Positions 9,536-18,026 of a stretch of 29,197 nt of DNA are shown one piece after another. Position numbers and translations under genes: made by a program. The notes beneath the pieces were generated by a model. The model did no database searches. It was not told where the DNA came from and worked only from the letters and a program-made list of their open reading frames with translations. Positions within the stretch are counted from its first letter, which is position 1; the number at the start of each line of letters is the position of its first letter. Location of the stretch: positions 1 to 29,197 of the forward strand of contig CAYNNP010000054.1 of NCBI GenBank assembly GCA_964398215.1, written 5' to 3'. The stretch comes from CAYNNP01 sp964398215 (GTDB lineage: Bacteria > Planctomycetota > Planctomycetia > Pirellulales > Pirellulaceae).

Positions 9536-9813
9536 CCTGTTTCCGGCAAGGATCCGAATCGCGTTGAAATCCCAAGTACGAGACGAGGTTCCAGACACAT
9601 CGGTTTTGATCGGCTTACGGGCTGTGACGATTGTTCGGAGTAACGCTGGTTGAACGGATTCAAGCAGATCAACTAACGAAAGTTCAGGCTCGGTAATCTT
9701 TACTGCCAACGATCAAACAAGCAGATCCGTCCAGCATTCTGGGCAAGAACGCTTTGACGAACGTGCCGAATGTTCTGCTTGCGTTCCCCCTAACGGGTTT
9801 GAATGTCCACTAA

Positions 9814-12800
9814 TTGAAGGCGAGCGGAGGCGGGAAACCCTACCCATGTGGAATTATTTTACTCACTCTTTTATTAGTAGGAACAGTTATGGGCGCACCA
9901 CACGAGTTTCAAAATCTCCCTCTTGCTCCAGCAGATCTGGAGGTGGGTTTCGTCTTAGTTTGCTCGGCGATGGTATTCTTGATGCAGGCTGGTTTCTGCA
10001 TGTTGGAAAGTGGGTTGGTCCGCGCGAAGAACAGCATCAATGTTGCTGTCAAGAACTTAATGGACTTTGGCGTCTCTCTGCTGGCATTTGGCATGATCGG
10101 ATTCACGCTAATGTTTGGCGCCTCCTGTTGGGGACTGTTTGGCAGCGACGGCATTGCTTACTGGTTGGATGACAAACTAACGTCATTCTTTATCTTCCAA
10201 ATGGTTTTTTGCGGCACCGCTTCAACGATCGTCAGTGGTGCAATCGCCGAACGCAGCAAGATGACAACGTACGTGTACATCGTGTTGGTCCTGAGCGGGG
10301 TGGTGTATCCACTGATTGGCCATTGGTGTTGGGGCGGCGCTTTGGGGAACACTGGCAAAGGTTGGTTGGCGAGTTTGGGATTTGTGGACTGGGCTGGTGC
10401 CTCGGTTGTTCACGTTACTGGTGGCTTTGCCGCGCTAGCGGCCATCATGGCTATCGGGCCTCGCCGTCATTACCGAAGTCGAAAACTCACAAGTGGGCAT
10501 AGTCTGCCGCTTGCGGTATTGGGTGTCTTTTTGATTTGGTTCTCGTGGTGGGGATTCAATGGCGGCAGTGGATTGAACGCTCACGGCAACGTGGCACTTG
10601 TTATTTTGAATACAAACTTGGCAGCGGTTGCTGGATTGATAACGAGTGCGATTTGGTCGATTTGGAAAACCAACAAGATCAATGTCGTCAACGTAATCTG
10701 CGGATCCTTGGCGGGTTTGGTTTCTATAACGGCTGCATGCCACGCTGTTTCGCCCTTTGCTGCGGTTGCGATTGGAGCTATTGGCGCAGGCCTTTCGTTA
10801 CAAGCGATCGCGTTCTTAGAGAAAAGCCCATTTGATGATGCCGTGGGCGCGTTTGGTGTTCACGGCGTCAGCGGCATCTGGGGGACGGTTGCCTTCGGAT
10901 TGTTTGCATCGCCCAGCGCGTTAAGGGCTGGCAGCCGCGGCGCACAAATTGGAATTCAATTACTGGGCTCTTTGGTTACAGCAGCCTTTGCATGGGGTTC
11001 GGTTTACTGCGCTCTGAAGCTGATTTCTAAGTTCATGAAATTACGCGTCCGAGCTGGTGAAGAAAAACAAGGATTGAACGTCATCGAACACGGTGCAACG
11101 AACGAGTTGACTGATCTTTTAATGACGATGTCGGAGCATAAACAAGGTAATTTCGTCGCCACGGTAGAGATCGACACGGATTCTGAAGTCGGGCAGGTCG
11201 CAAGCGAATACAACAAGGTTGTCAAGCGTTTTCACACGGAGGTATCGCAACACAAAAACACGAACGAGTATTTGGACAGCGAGCGAATGCGAGTTCGTTC
11301 ATTGCTGGAGCATGCTGGCGTTGGAATCTACCAACTGGATACGGAAGGACGCTTTCAGTCGACCAACAAAACGTTACTGCAAATTTGTGGATTCGCATCT
11401 GCAAGCACGTTGATTGACAGTGAAGCAACGTTTCAATTGCCTTGGCATTCAGATGAAACGCGATCTGAGATCACACAGCAACTACAGTCTGGAGGATCAG
11501 TCAAAAACCTTGAAACCCTGTATGACACACAGACCGGAGAAGAGGTTTGGTTGCTAGAGCACATCGTTCCCATCCATGATTCGAACGGCGTCTTGGTCAG
11601 TTGGCTGGGCACCGTAAATGATATTTCTGAGCGCAAGAAAGCGATGATGATGGAGATTGAGGTCGCTGAAGCCAAGAGTGCGGCGAAGGGTGACTTTCTT
11701 GCCAACATGAGTCACGAAATTCGGACTCCATTGAATGGTGTGATTGGAATGCTAGACCTGCTGGGAGGCAGCGAACTGGATTACAAAGCAAGCAGTTTCG
11801 TCAGCATCGCGCGTAGTAGCGCCGAAACGTTGCTATCGCTGATCAACGATATCCTGGATTTCTCTAAGATCGAAGCTGGCAAGATGCCGCTTGAACACGT
11901 TAGTTTTGACATTCGCGAATTGATGGAGTCGACTGCCGAGCAGTTTGCCATTCGAGCTCACCTAGCTGGCTTGGAACTGAACTGCGCCTTGGACGCAAAC
12001 TTGCCGTACAAAGTGGTTGGAGACCCCGAGCGGATTCGACAATGCATCGTGAATTTGCTGGGCAACGCAGTCAAGTTTACTGAGCAAGGCGAAATCAACT
12101 TGCGTTTAAGCCGACGTGATGACGTGGTCCAATTTAGCGTCAGCGATACCGGAATCGGAATCGAACAGGAAGCACAAGAGACTCTATTCGATTCATTTGT
12201 CCAAGCTGATGCTGGGACTACCCGGCGGTACGGTGGGTCCGGTCTTGGACTGTCCATCGTCAAGCAGTTGGTCCAACTGATGGGAGGTGAGTTGAAACTC
12301 GATAGCGAAGTCGGAAAAGGTTCTGATTTTTGGTTTGAGCTTGAACTGCCTGTCGCAGATGAACAGACACCCATTGACCATAAAATGAATTTGGTCGAAA
12401 CGGCCTCGGATCAAAACGTATTGATCGTCGACGACAACACAACCAACTGCCAGATATTGACCAACCAATTGTCTGGTTGGGGCCTCAAGAACGCCATCTG
12501 CACGGAACCAACGATGGTGGTCCAAAAGCTGTTGGTTGCTGAACAGATTGGCAATCCATTCGATTTGATCATCTTGGATTTTTGTATGCCAGGCATGAAC
12601 GGAAGCGATGTGGCACGCGCAATCCAAAGCCATCCAACTGTTCGTGGTGTTCCGATCATTCTATTGTCCAGCAACCATGACCTGATGAGCCAGGGGGAGA
12701 TGGATGAGCTGGGCATTTGCACGGCGATCGCCAAACCGGCTCGACAAAGTCGACTGTTTGATGCAATTGTGTCGACACTTTACGAGGCAAGGCAATCGCA

Positions 12801-13833
12801 GCAGCCAATGGCAAATGAAAACAACGTTCTGGCTGCGGACACTCAATCGAATGCTTCGCCGACTACAGGTTTGCAAACGGTAACTGAGGGATCGCAGACG
12901 GCGCCAACACTAGCAGAAAGTCAGCCACAAGAAGTTGAAACGCCTACAACGACGATCAACAATCAATCGAAACCTTACGAGATTGACGTTTTGGTCGTAG
13001 AAGACAATCACGTCAATCAGATTGTCGCCCAGCAGATGCTTGTACGACTCGGGTACACAGTGGAATTCGCTGGTAACGGCAAAGAAGCACTTCAGTTGCT
13101 TGCCAAGCAAGACTATGGACTCGTGCTGATGGACGGTCACATGCCAATCATGGATGGGCTAACGGCAACCCGAAAAATTCGTGAGTGGGAAAGCAACGAT
13201 GGGCGACGACGAACTCCGATCGTTGCGTTGACGGCAAATGTTGTCATGGGTTACAGGGACGAGTGTTTAGAAGTCGGCATGGATGGGTACATTGCAAAAC
13301 CGATTTCGCTTGAGTGTCTTCTCAAGACCTTGCAGCAATTTTTACCTATCGGATCGCAACAAGAGAGCGAGCCAAGTGCTGTCTCCAGCCCAAGTGTTTC
13401 GGTTCCAGTTTCACCAACGCCTGTTTCGCAGCCTTTGGAGGCGCAAAGTGCTGCATCAACAGCGCTACCGATCGAAGGTGATACTGAAGGCCATAGTTTT
13501 TGTGATGCAGCTGCGCTAAGTCAAAGATGTGGCGGCGACACGATGTTCCAACGACAGTTATTGGAGATCATGCGTGACGCGCTCCCTGTCCGGCTTGAAG
13601 AAATCAAGTGTGCCGGTTTGAGGAACAACATGGGAGAACTTGGCAGGATTTCGCATCAGTTAAAGGGAGCTGCCGGTGATACGGCGCTGTTAGTTGTGCG
13701 TGAACGGGCCGCCGCTTTGGAAGAGCAGGCCAAGGAGAACCTAGCTCAAGTGATTCCAGCAACGATTTCCGAGCTAGAAAGCGATATTGAAATGACAATC
13801 GCCGCAATCAAAAAACTGCTGTGTGATTATTAG
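9814..13833 (+). CDS. ammonium transporter-hybrid histidine kinase fusion (Amt-PAS-HK-REC-REC-Hpt)
   Basis: A 1339-aa sensor. Residues about 12-27 look like a signal peptide and about 42-405 form an Amt/MEP channel with roughly 11 helices. Pore residues known from E. coli AmtB are all present by alignment: F132, W173, D192, twin histidines H200 and H350, F248, S252. The Amt C-terminal motif appears as GLNVIEHGA (420-428). Then come a HAMP-like helical linker (430-490), PAS (about 490-605), HisKA with NMSHEIRTPLNG (H634), HATPase with NLLGNAVKF, DTGIGI and GGSGLGLSIV, REC1 (868-990, D922, K974), REC2 (1058-1178, D1107, K1162), a Ser/Pro/Val linker and Hpt (HQLKGAAG, H1281). The start is TTG 9814, directly after a stop; ATG 9889 with AGGA upstream is possible but would remove the signal peptide. 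No glnK/glnB lies nearby. Confidence 0.95.
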   Translation: MKASGGGKPYPCGIILLTLLLVGTVMGAPHEFQNLPLAPADLEVGFVLVCSAMVFLMQAGFCMLESGLVRAKNSINVAVKNLMDFGVSLLAFGMIGFTLMFGASCWGLFGSDGIAYWLDDKLTSFFIFQMVFCGTASTIVSGAIAERSKMTTYVYIVLVLSGVVYPLIGHWCWGGALGNTGKGWLASLGFVDWAGASVVHVTGGFAALAAIMAIGPRRHYRSRKLTSGHSLPLAVLGVFLIWFSWWGFNGGSGLNAHGNVALVILNTNLAAVAGLITSAIWSIWKTNKINVVNVICGSLAGLVSITAACHAVSPFAAVAIGAIGAGLSLQAIAFLEKSPFDDAVGAFGVHGVSGIWGTVAFGLFASPSALRAGSRGAQIGIQLLGSLVTAAFAWGSVYCALKLISKFMKLRVRAGEEKQGLNVIEHGATNELTDLLMTMSEHKQGNFVATVEIDTDSEVGQVASEYNKVVKRFHTEVSQHKNTNEYLDSERMRVRSLLEHAGVGIYQLDTEGRFQSTNKTLLQICGFASASTLIDSEATFQLPWHSDETRSEITQQLQSGGSVKNLETLYDTQTGEEVWLLEHIVPIHDSNGVLVSWLGTVNDISERKKAMMMEIEVAEAKSAAKGDFLANMSHEIRTPLNGVIGMLDLLGGSELDYKASSFVSIARSSAETLLSLINDILDFSKIEAGKMPLEHVSFDIRELMESTAEQFAIRAHLAGLELNCALDANLPYKVVGDPERIRQCIVNLLGNAVKFTEQGEINLRLSRRDDVVQFSVSDTGIGIEQEAQETLFDSFVQADAGTTRRYGGSGLGLSIVKQLVQLMGGELKLDSEVGKGSDFWFELELPVADEQTPIDHKMNLVETASDQNVLIVDDNTTNCQILTNQLSGWGLKNAICTEPTMVVQKLLVAEQIGNPFDLIILDFCMPGMNGSDVARAIQSHPTVRGVPIILLSSNHDLMSQGEMDELGICTAIAKPARQSRLFDAIVSTLYEARQSQQPMANENNVLAADTQSNASPTTGLQTVTEGSQTAPTLAESQPQEVETPTTTINNQSKPYEIDVLVVEDNHVNQIVAQQMLVRLGYTVEFAGNGKEALQLLAKQDYGLVLMDGHMPIMDGLTATRKIREWESNDGRRRTPIVALTANVVMGYRDECLEVGMDGYIAKPISLECLLKTLQQFLPIGSQQESEPSAVSSPSVSVPVSPTPVSQPLEAQSAASTALPIEGDTEGHSFCDAAALSQRCGGDTMFQRQLLEIMRDALPVRLEEIKCAGLRNNMGELGRISHQLKGAAGDTALLVVRERAAALEEQAKENLAQVIPATISELESDIEMTIAAIKKLLCDY

Positions 13834-13842
13834 GGCAGACAA

Positions 13843-16008
13843 ATGCAACCAATCAATTACGCGCCAACAGGACTCGGGCAGGAGCATATTGGCGAACAAA
13901 ATAATACGATCACTCCCTTGTACGGAGCTTGTGATGAAACGATCTCTGATCCTCGATCAGCATCGGCGAAAGCGACTGTGCGTGTGTTGGTCGTCGATGA
14001 TGAAGTCGTGTCGCGAAAGCTCCTCACAGTGGACTTAGAGTCTTCTGGTTATACCGTTGCCACAGCGGTGGACGGTGCTGAAGCGATCGACGCTGTATCG
14101 CACGGAACATTCGACTTGGTCCTGATGGACATCAACATGCCCCGGTTGGATGGGTTCATGGCACTGCGTTTGATTCGGCAAATGGACCGGGGACAAGCAT
14201 TGCCGGTGATCATGATGACCGCTGACGCGAATGCACAACAAATCTCCCGCTGCTTTGCAAATGGCGCCAACGACTACCTTGCAAAACCAGTCACAAAAGC
14301 CGAGTTGATCGCGCGAGTCGACGCGCAGCTTCGATTCGTTAAGACAAAAGAAGACCTGCGAGAGAGTGAGCAACGTTACGCGTTGGCTACCAATGGAACA
14401 CGCGAAGGCATTTGGGATTGGAATTTAAGAACAGGCGAACTTTATCTGTCAAAAAGATGGCATGAAATTGTTGGCACCGTTGATTGGAAGCCAGAAGGGC
14501 GAGGCTGGTTGAGCTTGGTACACCATGACGATCGTAGCCGCGTGCAAGCAGATTTGGAGTCACACCTGTGTGGCGAAGTGCCCTTTTTTGAGTCCGAGCT
14601 ACGAATGGCCGACCATGAAGGTGATTTGAGATGGATGCTGTGTCGGGGAATCGCCGTGCGGGACTCCAGTGGCATGGCCACGCGAATTGCAGGTTCGTTG
14701 TCTGATATCACCGAAGGCAAGGTCGCCGACGCGCTCACTGGGCTACCGAACCGAATTCTATTCAACGACCGGGCAAGCCGTTGCATTGAGCAGTACCGCC
14801 GGAATTCTTGTCGTTTGTTTGCGATCCTCTATCTGGATCTCAACGATTTTAAGCTGATCAATGACTCGCTTGGACATAGTGCCGGAGATGAATATCTGGT
14901 CGAAGTTGCCAATCGTTTACAACGCGGCGTAAGAAGGTGCGATGCAATTCTCGCGAGGCTGGGCGGAGACGAGTTTGGGATTTTGGTTGAGAACATCAAG
15001 TCTGTGAATGATGCGCTGATCGTTGCAAAGAGAATCGAGAAATCGCTGGCTCCTCCGATACGAGTTGCCCACCAAGAGGTTCTGCCGCAATGCAGCATTG
15101 GCATTGCAATGATTGATTCAGTCAAAACAACGACCGACGAATTGATTCGCAAGGCCGATACGGCAATGTATGAAGCAAAACAGAGCAGCACGACACAAAT
15201 TTGTGTTTTTGACAAGCAAATGCAACTTGCTAGCGCGGCCAAGCTAAAGATCAGCTCGGAGCTTCATCACGCGATCGACCGGAACGAGTTCCAACTGTAC
15301 TTTCAACCGATCATCGATGTTCAAAACATGGTGACCGCCGGTTTTGAAGCGCTTGCGCGCTGGGATCATCCAGCTCACGGCAGGATCCCGCCATCGGAGT
15401 TCATCCCACTTGCCGAATCCAATGGTGTGATCATTGAAATGGGCAAATGGATTCTTCAAGAAGCTTGCCAGCATGTCGCGACATGGAATTCGGTCTGCGA
15501 CTTCAAACCGATGGTAAGTGTCAACGTATCGATTCGCCAATTGAGCGGACGCCAATTCATTTCCGACGTCCAAGAATGCATCGATAAAGCTGGTATCTCA
15601 CCGGCTCAGCTAAAGCTGGAGGTTACAGAATCTCTACTGATGCGAAATCCAGACGAAACGATCGCGATCTTGAACGAACTGAGAGACATTGGAGTTACTA
15701 CGAGCATTGACGATTTTGGTACAGGATACTCTTCTCTGGCCTATCTTCATCAAATGCCTTTGGACGTCTTGAAGATCGATCGATCGTTTGTTCAGCACTT
15801 GCAAAATTCCAGCAAGCATCAAGCAATTGTTCGATCCATCATGATGCTTGCTAGCTCACTTGATTTGAGAGTGATTGCGGAAGGCATCGAGACCGCGGAG
15901 CAAGCTGCGTACTTGAGTGGTCTGGGATGCGATTACTTTCAAGGATTCCATTTCTCGCGTCCAGTCAATGCCGCCGAAACGTTACGATTGCTCGAATGTC
16001 AGTGGTAG
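13843..16008 (+). CDS. response regulator with PAS, GGDEF and EAL domains (c-di-GMP enzyme)
   Basis: A 721-aa cytoplasmic protein starting 9 bp after the Amt-kinase stop, so almost surely its co-transcribed partner. Order: a ~45-residue N-terminal tail, REC (46-165; acidic pair D52/D53, phosphoacceptor D96 in LVLMDINMP, K148), PAS with PAC (about 172-292), GGDEF (about 294-460) and EAL (about 468-718). The cyclase signature GGDEF (374-378) is intact. The phosphodiesterase residues are intact too: E502 in FEALARW, N561 in SVNVS, E593/E596 in LEVTES, D623/D624 in IDDFGTGYSS, K644 in LKIDRSFV, E680 in AEGIE, Q700. Both activities are therefore possible, with REC phosphorylation probably setting the balance. 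An RxxD (R364-D367) before GGDEF is one residue further away than the usual inhibitory site. Confidence 0.95.
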   Translation: MQPINYAPTGLGQEHIGEQNNTITPLYGACDETISDPRSASAKATVRVLVVDDEVVSRKLLTVDLESSGYTVATAVDGAEAIDAVSHGTFDLVLMDINMPRLDGFMALRLIRQMDRGQALPVIMMTADANAQQISRCFANGANDYLAKPVTKAELIARVDAQLRFVKTKEDLRESEQRYALATNGTREGIWDWNLRTGELYLSKRWHEIVGTVDWKPEGRGWLSLVHHDDRSRVQADLESHLCGEVPFFESELRMADHEGDLRWMLCRGIAVRDSSGMATRIAGSLSDITEGKVADALTGLPNRILFNDRASRCIEQYRRNSCRLFAILYLDLNDFKLINDSLGHSAGDEYLVEVANRLQRGVRRCDAILARLGGDEFGILVENIKSVNDALIVAKRIEKSLAPPIRVAHQEVLPQCSIGIAMIDSVKTTTDELIRKADTAMYEAKQSSTTQICVFDKQMQLASAAKLKISSELHHAIDRNEFQLYFQPIIDVQNMVTAGFEALARWDHPAHGRIPPSEFIPLAESNGVIIEMGKWILQEACQHVATWNSVCDFKPMVSVNVSIRQLSGRQFISDVQECIDKAGISPAQLKLEVTESLLMRNPDETIAILNELRDIGVTTSIDDFGTGYSSLAYLHQMPLDVLKIDRSFVQHLQNSSKHQAIVRSIMMLASSLDLRVIAEGIETAEQAAYLSGLGCDYFQGFHFSRPVNAAETLRLLECQW

Positions 16009-16085
16009 CCTGCCGGTGCAGCCGTCAATGCGGACGCAATTCAGAAACAAACTGCTATGGCGACCAGCGCGGCGCAAGATTGGGT

Positions 16086-17108
16086 TCAGGCTGCCTTTGC
16101 CTGTTTTGCCAATCGTTTTTCTAGTCTCGCCGCGATCTTTGGCGACGGGTCTCGCCAACGTCGGTGCAGCCACCAATACTGTTCAACTGACATCGCAACA
16201 GCGTCTTCTAGTTGTCCGTTGTACCACTCCGTCAAAGCGCCGATAGATTCCGTTTCGGGATTTCCATCAGCCGGATCCACAATCGCTTGGCAAGCCGTTT
16301 CGAACTGCATCGGTTGTGCATTCAATCGGCGCGTGTACCCAGCCAACATCGGCGCGCCTGATGTCAGCGAAAACAATGCGAGTGCTTTGTGGCACGATGT
16401 TGGAACGCCCATCACATGGGTCCAGTAACCTTTTGGGCCCGCAAATTGATCGGCCAAGATCGATAGCACACCACCGCTGGCCAAATATCCTTCCACGTAC
16501 TCCGCACAACCATCTTTATCGAGCATCTTTTGCCGATGCGTTTCGCGAAACTTTAGAACCCAATCATTCAAGTACGGATTGTCCAGGGTTCGCGCAATCG
16601 TCGTGGTTCCGATCCCCATCAAACCAAGCGTGTATCCGCTGATCTCGAAATTCCCAAAGTGCCCGGTGACGCAAATCAACGGACGCCGGCTCAGCAACCG
16701 CTCCAACATTTCTCGTTGATTGACAAACGACACATGGTCCGCCCAGTTGGTCAAATGCAATCGGCGTCGGACCCATGCAATTTCGCAGACCATTAGCAAC
16801 AAGCTATGCCACATTCGGTAATTGAGTTCTTGCAACTCGGGTTCGCCAGCATCGGGAAAGACGCGGCGGAGATTTTCAAACGTAGCTTTGCCGCGTGCCT
16901 TTAGCGGACCAGCCAACAGCCATGCGAGCGATTTGCAGATCGCGTTGCCCATGTCAGTGGGCAGCGTTTGAATGAGTGCGATCGTGAATCGCACAATTAA
17001 ATACGCCACGTAGTCGCCAGCACGCTGGGTCAACTTTCGCGTTTGAAGTTTCTTTGAAGGGGTGGCTTTCTGATTCAAACTACAGCTGGGGGCGAATCGG
17101 AATTGCAT
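16086..17108 (-). CDS. LpxL/HtrB-family lipid A acyltransferase
   Basis: A membrane-bound acyltransferase of about 340 aa, the family's usual size plus a ~30-residue basic N-terminal extension. It would add a secondary acyl chain to lipid A, or act on a related lipid. Visible features (numbering from the GTG at 17117): a hydrophobic segment at about 37-52 (VAYLIVRFTIALIQ), the catalytic H-x4-E motif HFGNFE (H153, E158), the acceptor region TIARTLDNPYLNDWV, the DQFAGPKG segment where the family has an Asp-Gln, and the C-terminal signature YWWLHRRWR. GTG 17117 and ATG 17108 are both possible starts; ATG is chosen for codon only. The gene converges with the EAL gene and diverges from the glmU-like gene. 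A lysophospholipid acyltransferase is the main alternative. Confidence 0.88.
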   Translation of the reverse strand: MQFRFAPSCSLNQKATPSKKLQTRKLTQRAGDYVAYLIVRFTIALIQTLPTDMGNAICKSLAWLLAGPLKARGKATFENLRRVFPDAGEPELQELNYRMWHSLLLMVCEIAWVRRRLHLTNWADHVSFVNQREMLERLLSRRPLICVTGHFGNFEISGYTLGLMGIGTTTIARTLDNPYLNDWVLKFRETHRQKMLDKDGCAEYVEGYLASGGVLSILADQFAGPKGYWTHVMGVPTSCHKALALFSLTSGAPMLAGYTRRLNAQPMQFETACQAIVDPADGNPETESIGALTEWYNGQLEDAVAMSVEQYWWLHRRWRDPSPKIAARLEKRLAKQAKAA

Positions 17109-17189
17109 ATTCGGCACAAAAGCACTGTCTTAAGCGTTGATTGTGATGAAAAACGGCTTTCGCTCGCCAGATGAATTTGGCCCGGTTGT

Positions 17190-17217
17190 TTGATTCAGGC
17201 TTTAAGGTGAATATAAG
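17190..17217 (+). promoter_or_regulatory. sigma-70-like promoter for glmU-like/prs
   Basis: TTGATT (17190-17195) and TATAAG (17212-17217) are separated by 16 bp and lie about 60 bp before the glmU-like ATG, giving a leader of about 50 nt. Both boxes differ from consensus by two bases or fewer. No ribosome-binding site better than AAAGAA is seen before the ATG. This is a pattern call only. Confidence 0.4.
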
Positions 17218-17276
17218 GGGAAATTCGCGATTCGAATGCGCGAAATTGTCCGAAACGCTACCCCAAAAGAACCGTT

Positions 17277-18026
17277 ATGAGTCAAGCGTGTGCAGTGGTA
17301 CTTGCCGCCGGCAAGGGCACTCGTATGAAAAGCGACCTCCCCAAAGTCCTTTGCGAAGTTGTTGATCGTCCCATGATCCACTTTGTACTCGACGCTCTTG
17401 AGAAAGCGGGGATCATGCGCCAGATCGTTGTTGTGGGCCACGAAGCCGACATGGTTAAGAAAGAGTTGTCATCCCGCAGCGGCGAGATTGAGTTCGTTTT
17501 GCAATCGGAACAACTTGGGACCGGGCATGCAGTGCAGATGTGCCGCGAGGCGCTCGCCAATCAATCAGGACCTACGATCGTGGTCGCAGGCGATTCGCCA
17601 CTGATTCAGCATGAAAGTCTTTCCAAACTGCTGGAGCAATTCAACGAAACGCAACCGGCTCTGCTGCTAGGCACTTTGCTGAAAGACGATCCTACGGGTT
17701 TGGGGCGTATCGTTCGCGACGAAGCTGGTGAGTTCATGGGGATTGTCGAACACAAAGACGCGACTCCAAAACAACTGGAGATCAACGAAGTCAACATGAG
17801 TACCTATCTGTTCCAAACAGAAGGGCTTTTGAAAGTGCTGGGCGAATTGAGCTCAGACAATTCCCAAAGCGAATACTATCTGACTGACTGTGCACGGCTG
17901 TTGCGCGAAGCCGGGCTGCCGGTCGCTGCGTCTCCGGTGCTAAAGCCCTGTGAGTCTCTGTCGATCAACAATACTGACGAACTAAAGTCAGTGGACGAAA
18001 CCATGCGAGCGATGGGATATGCGTGA
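17277..18026 (+). CDS. single-domain GlmU-like UDP-GlcNAc pyrophosphorylase
   Basis: A 249-aa sugar nucleotidyltransferase matching the N-terminal half of GlmU, which makes UDP-GlcNAc from GlcNAc-1-phosphate and UTP for cell-wall and lipid A precursors. Motifs: LAAGKGTRMKSDLPKVL (nucleotide loop, K25 equivalent), GTGHAVQ, VVAGDSPLI (metal-binding Asp region), GRIVRDEAGEFMGIVEHKDA, INEVNMSTYLF. Typical GlmU is about 455 aa with a C-terminal left-handed beta-helix acetyltransferase; that half is absent here, and the next frame is prs, so glucosamine-1-phosphate acetylation must come from elsewhere. The stop overlaps the prs start by 8 bp, so the two are translationally coupled. A different NDP-sugar specificity cannot be excluded, but the motifs fit GlmU best. 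Confidence 0.88.
   Translation: MSQACAVVLAAGKGTRMKSDLPKVLCEVVDRPMIHFVLDALEKAGIMRQIVVVGHEADMVKKELSSRSGEIEFVLQSEQLGTGHAVQMCREALANQSGPTIVVAGDSPLIQHESLSKLLEQFNETQPALLLGTLLKDDPTGLGRIVRDEAGEFMGIVEHKDATPKQLEINEVNMSTYLFQTEGLLKVLGELSSDNSQSEYYLTDCARLLREAGLPVAASPVLKPCESLSINNTDELKSVDETMRAMGYA

Noticed and set aside
9710..9813. sigma-54 promoter before the Amt-kinase gene
   Set aside because: Nitrogen control would make it attractive, but no GG-N10-GC element with proper spacing was found.
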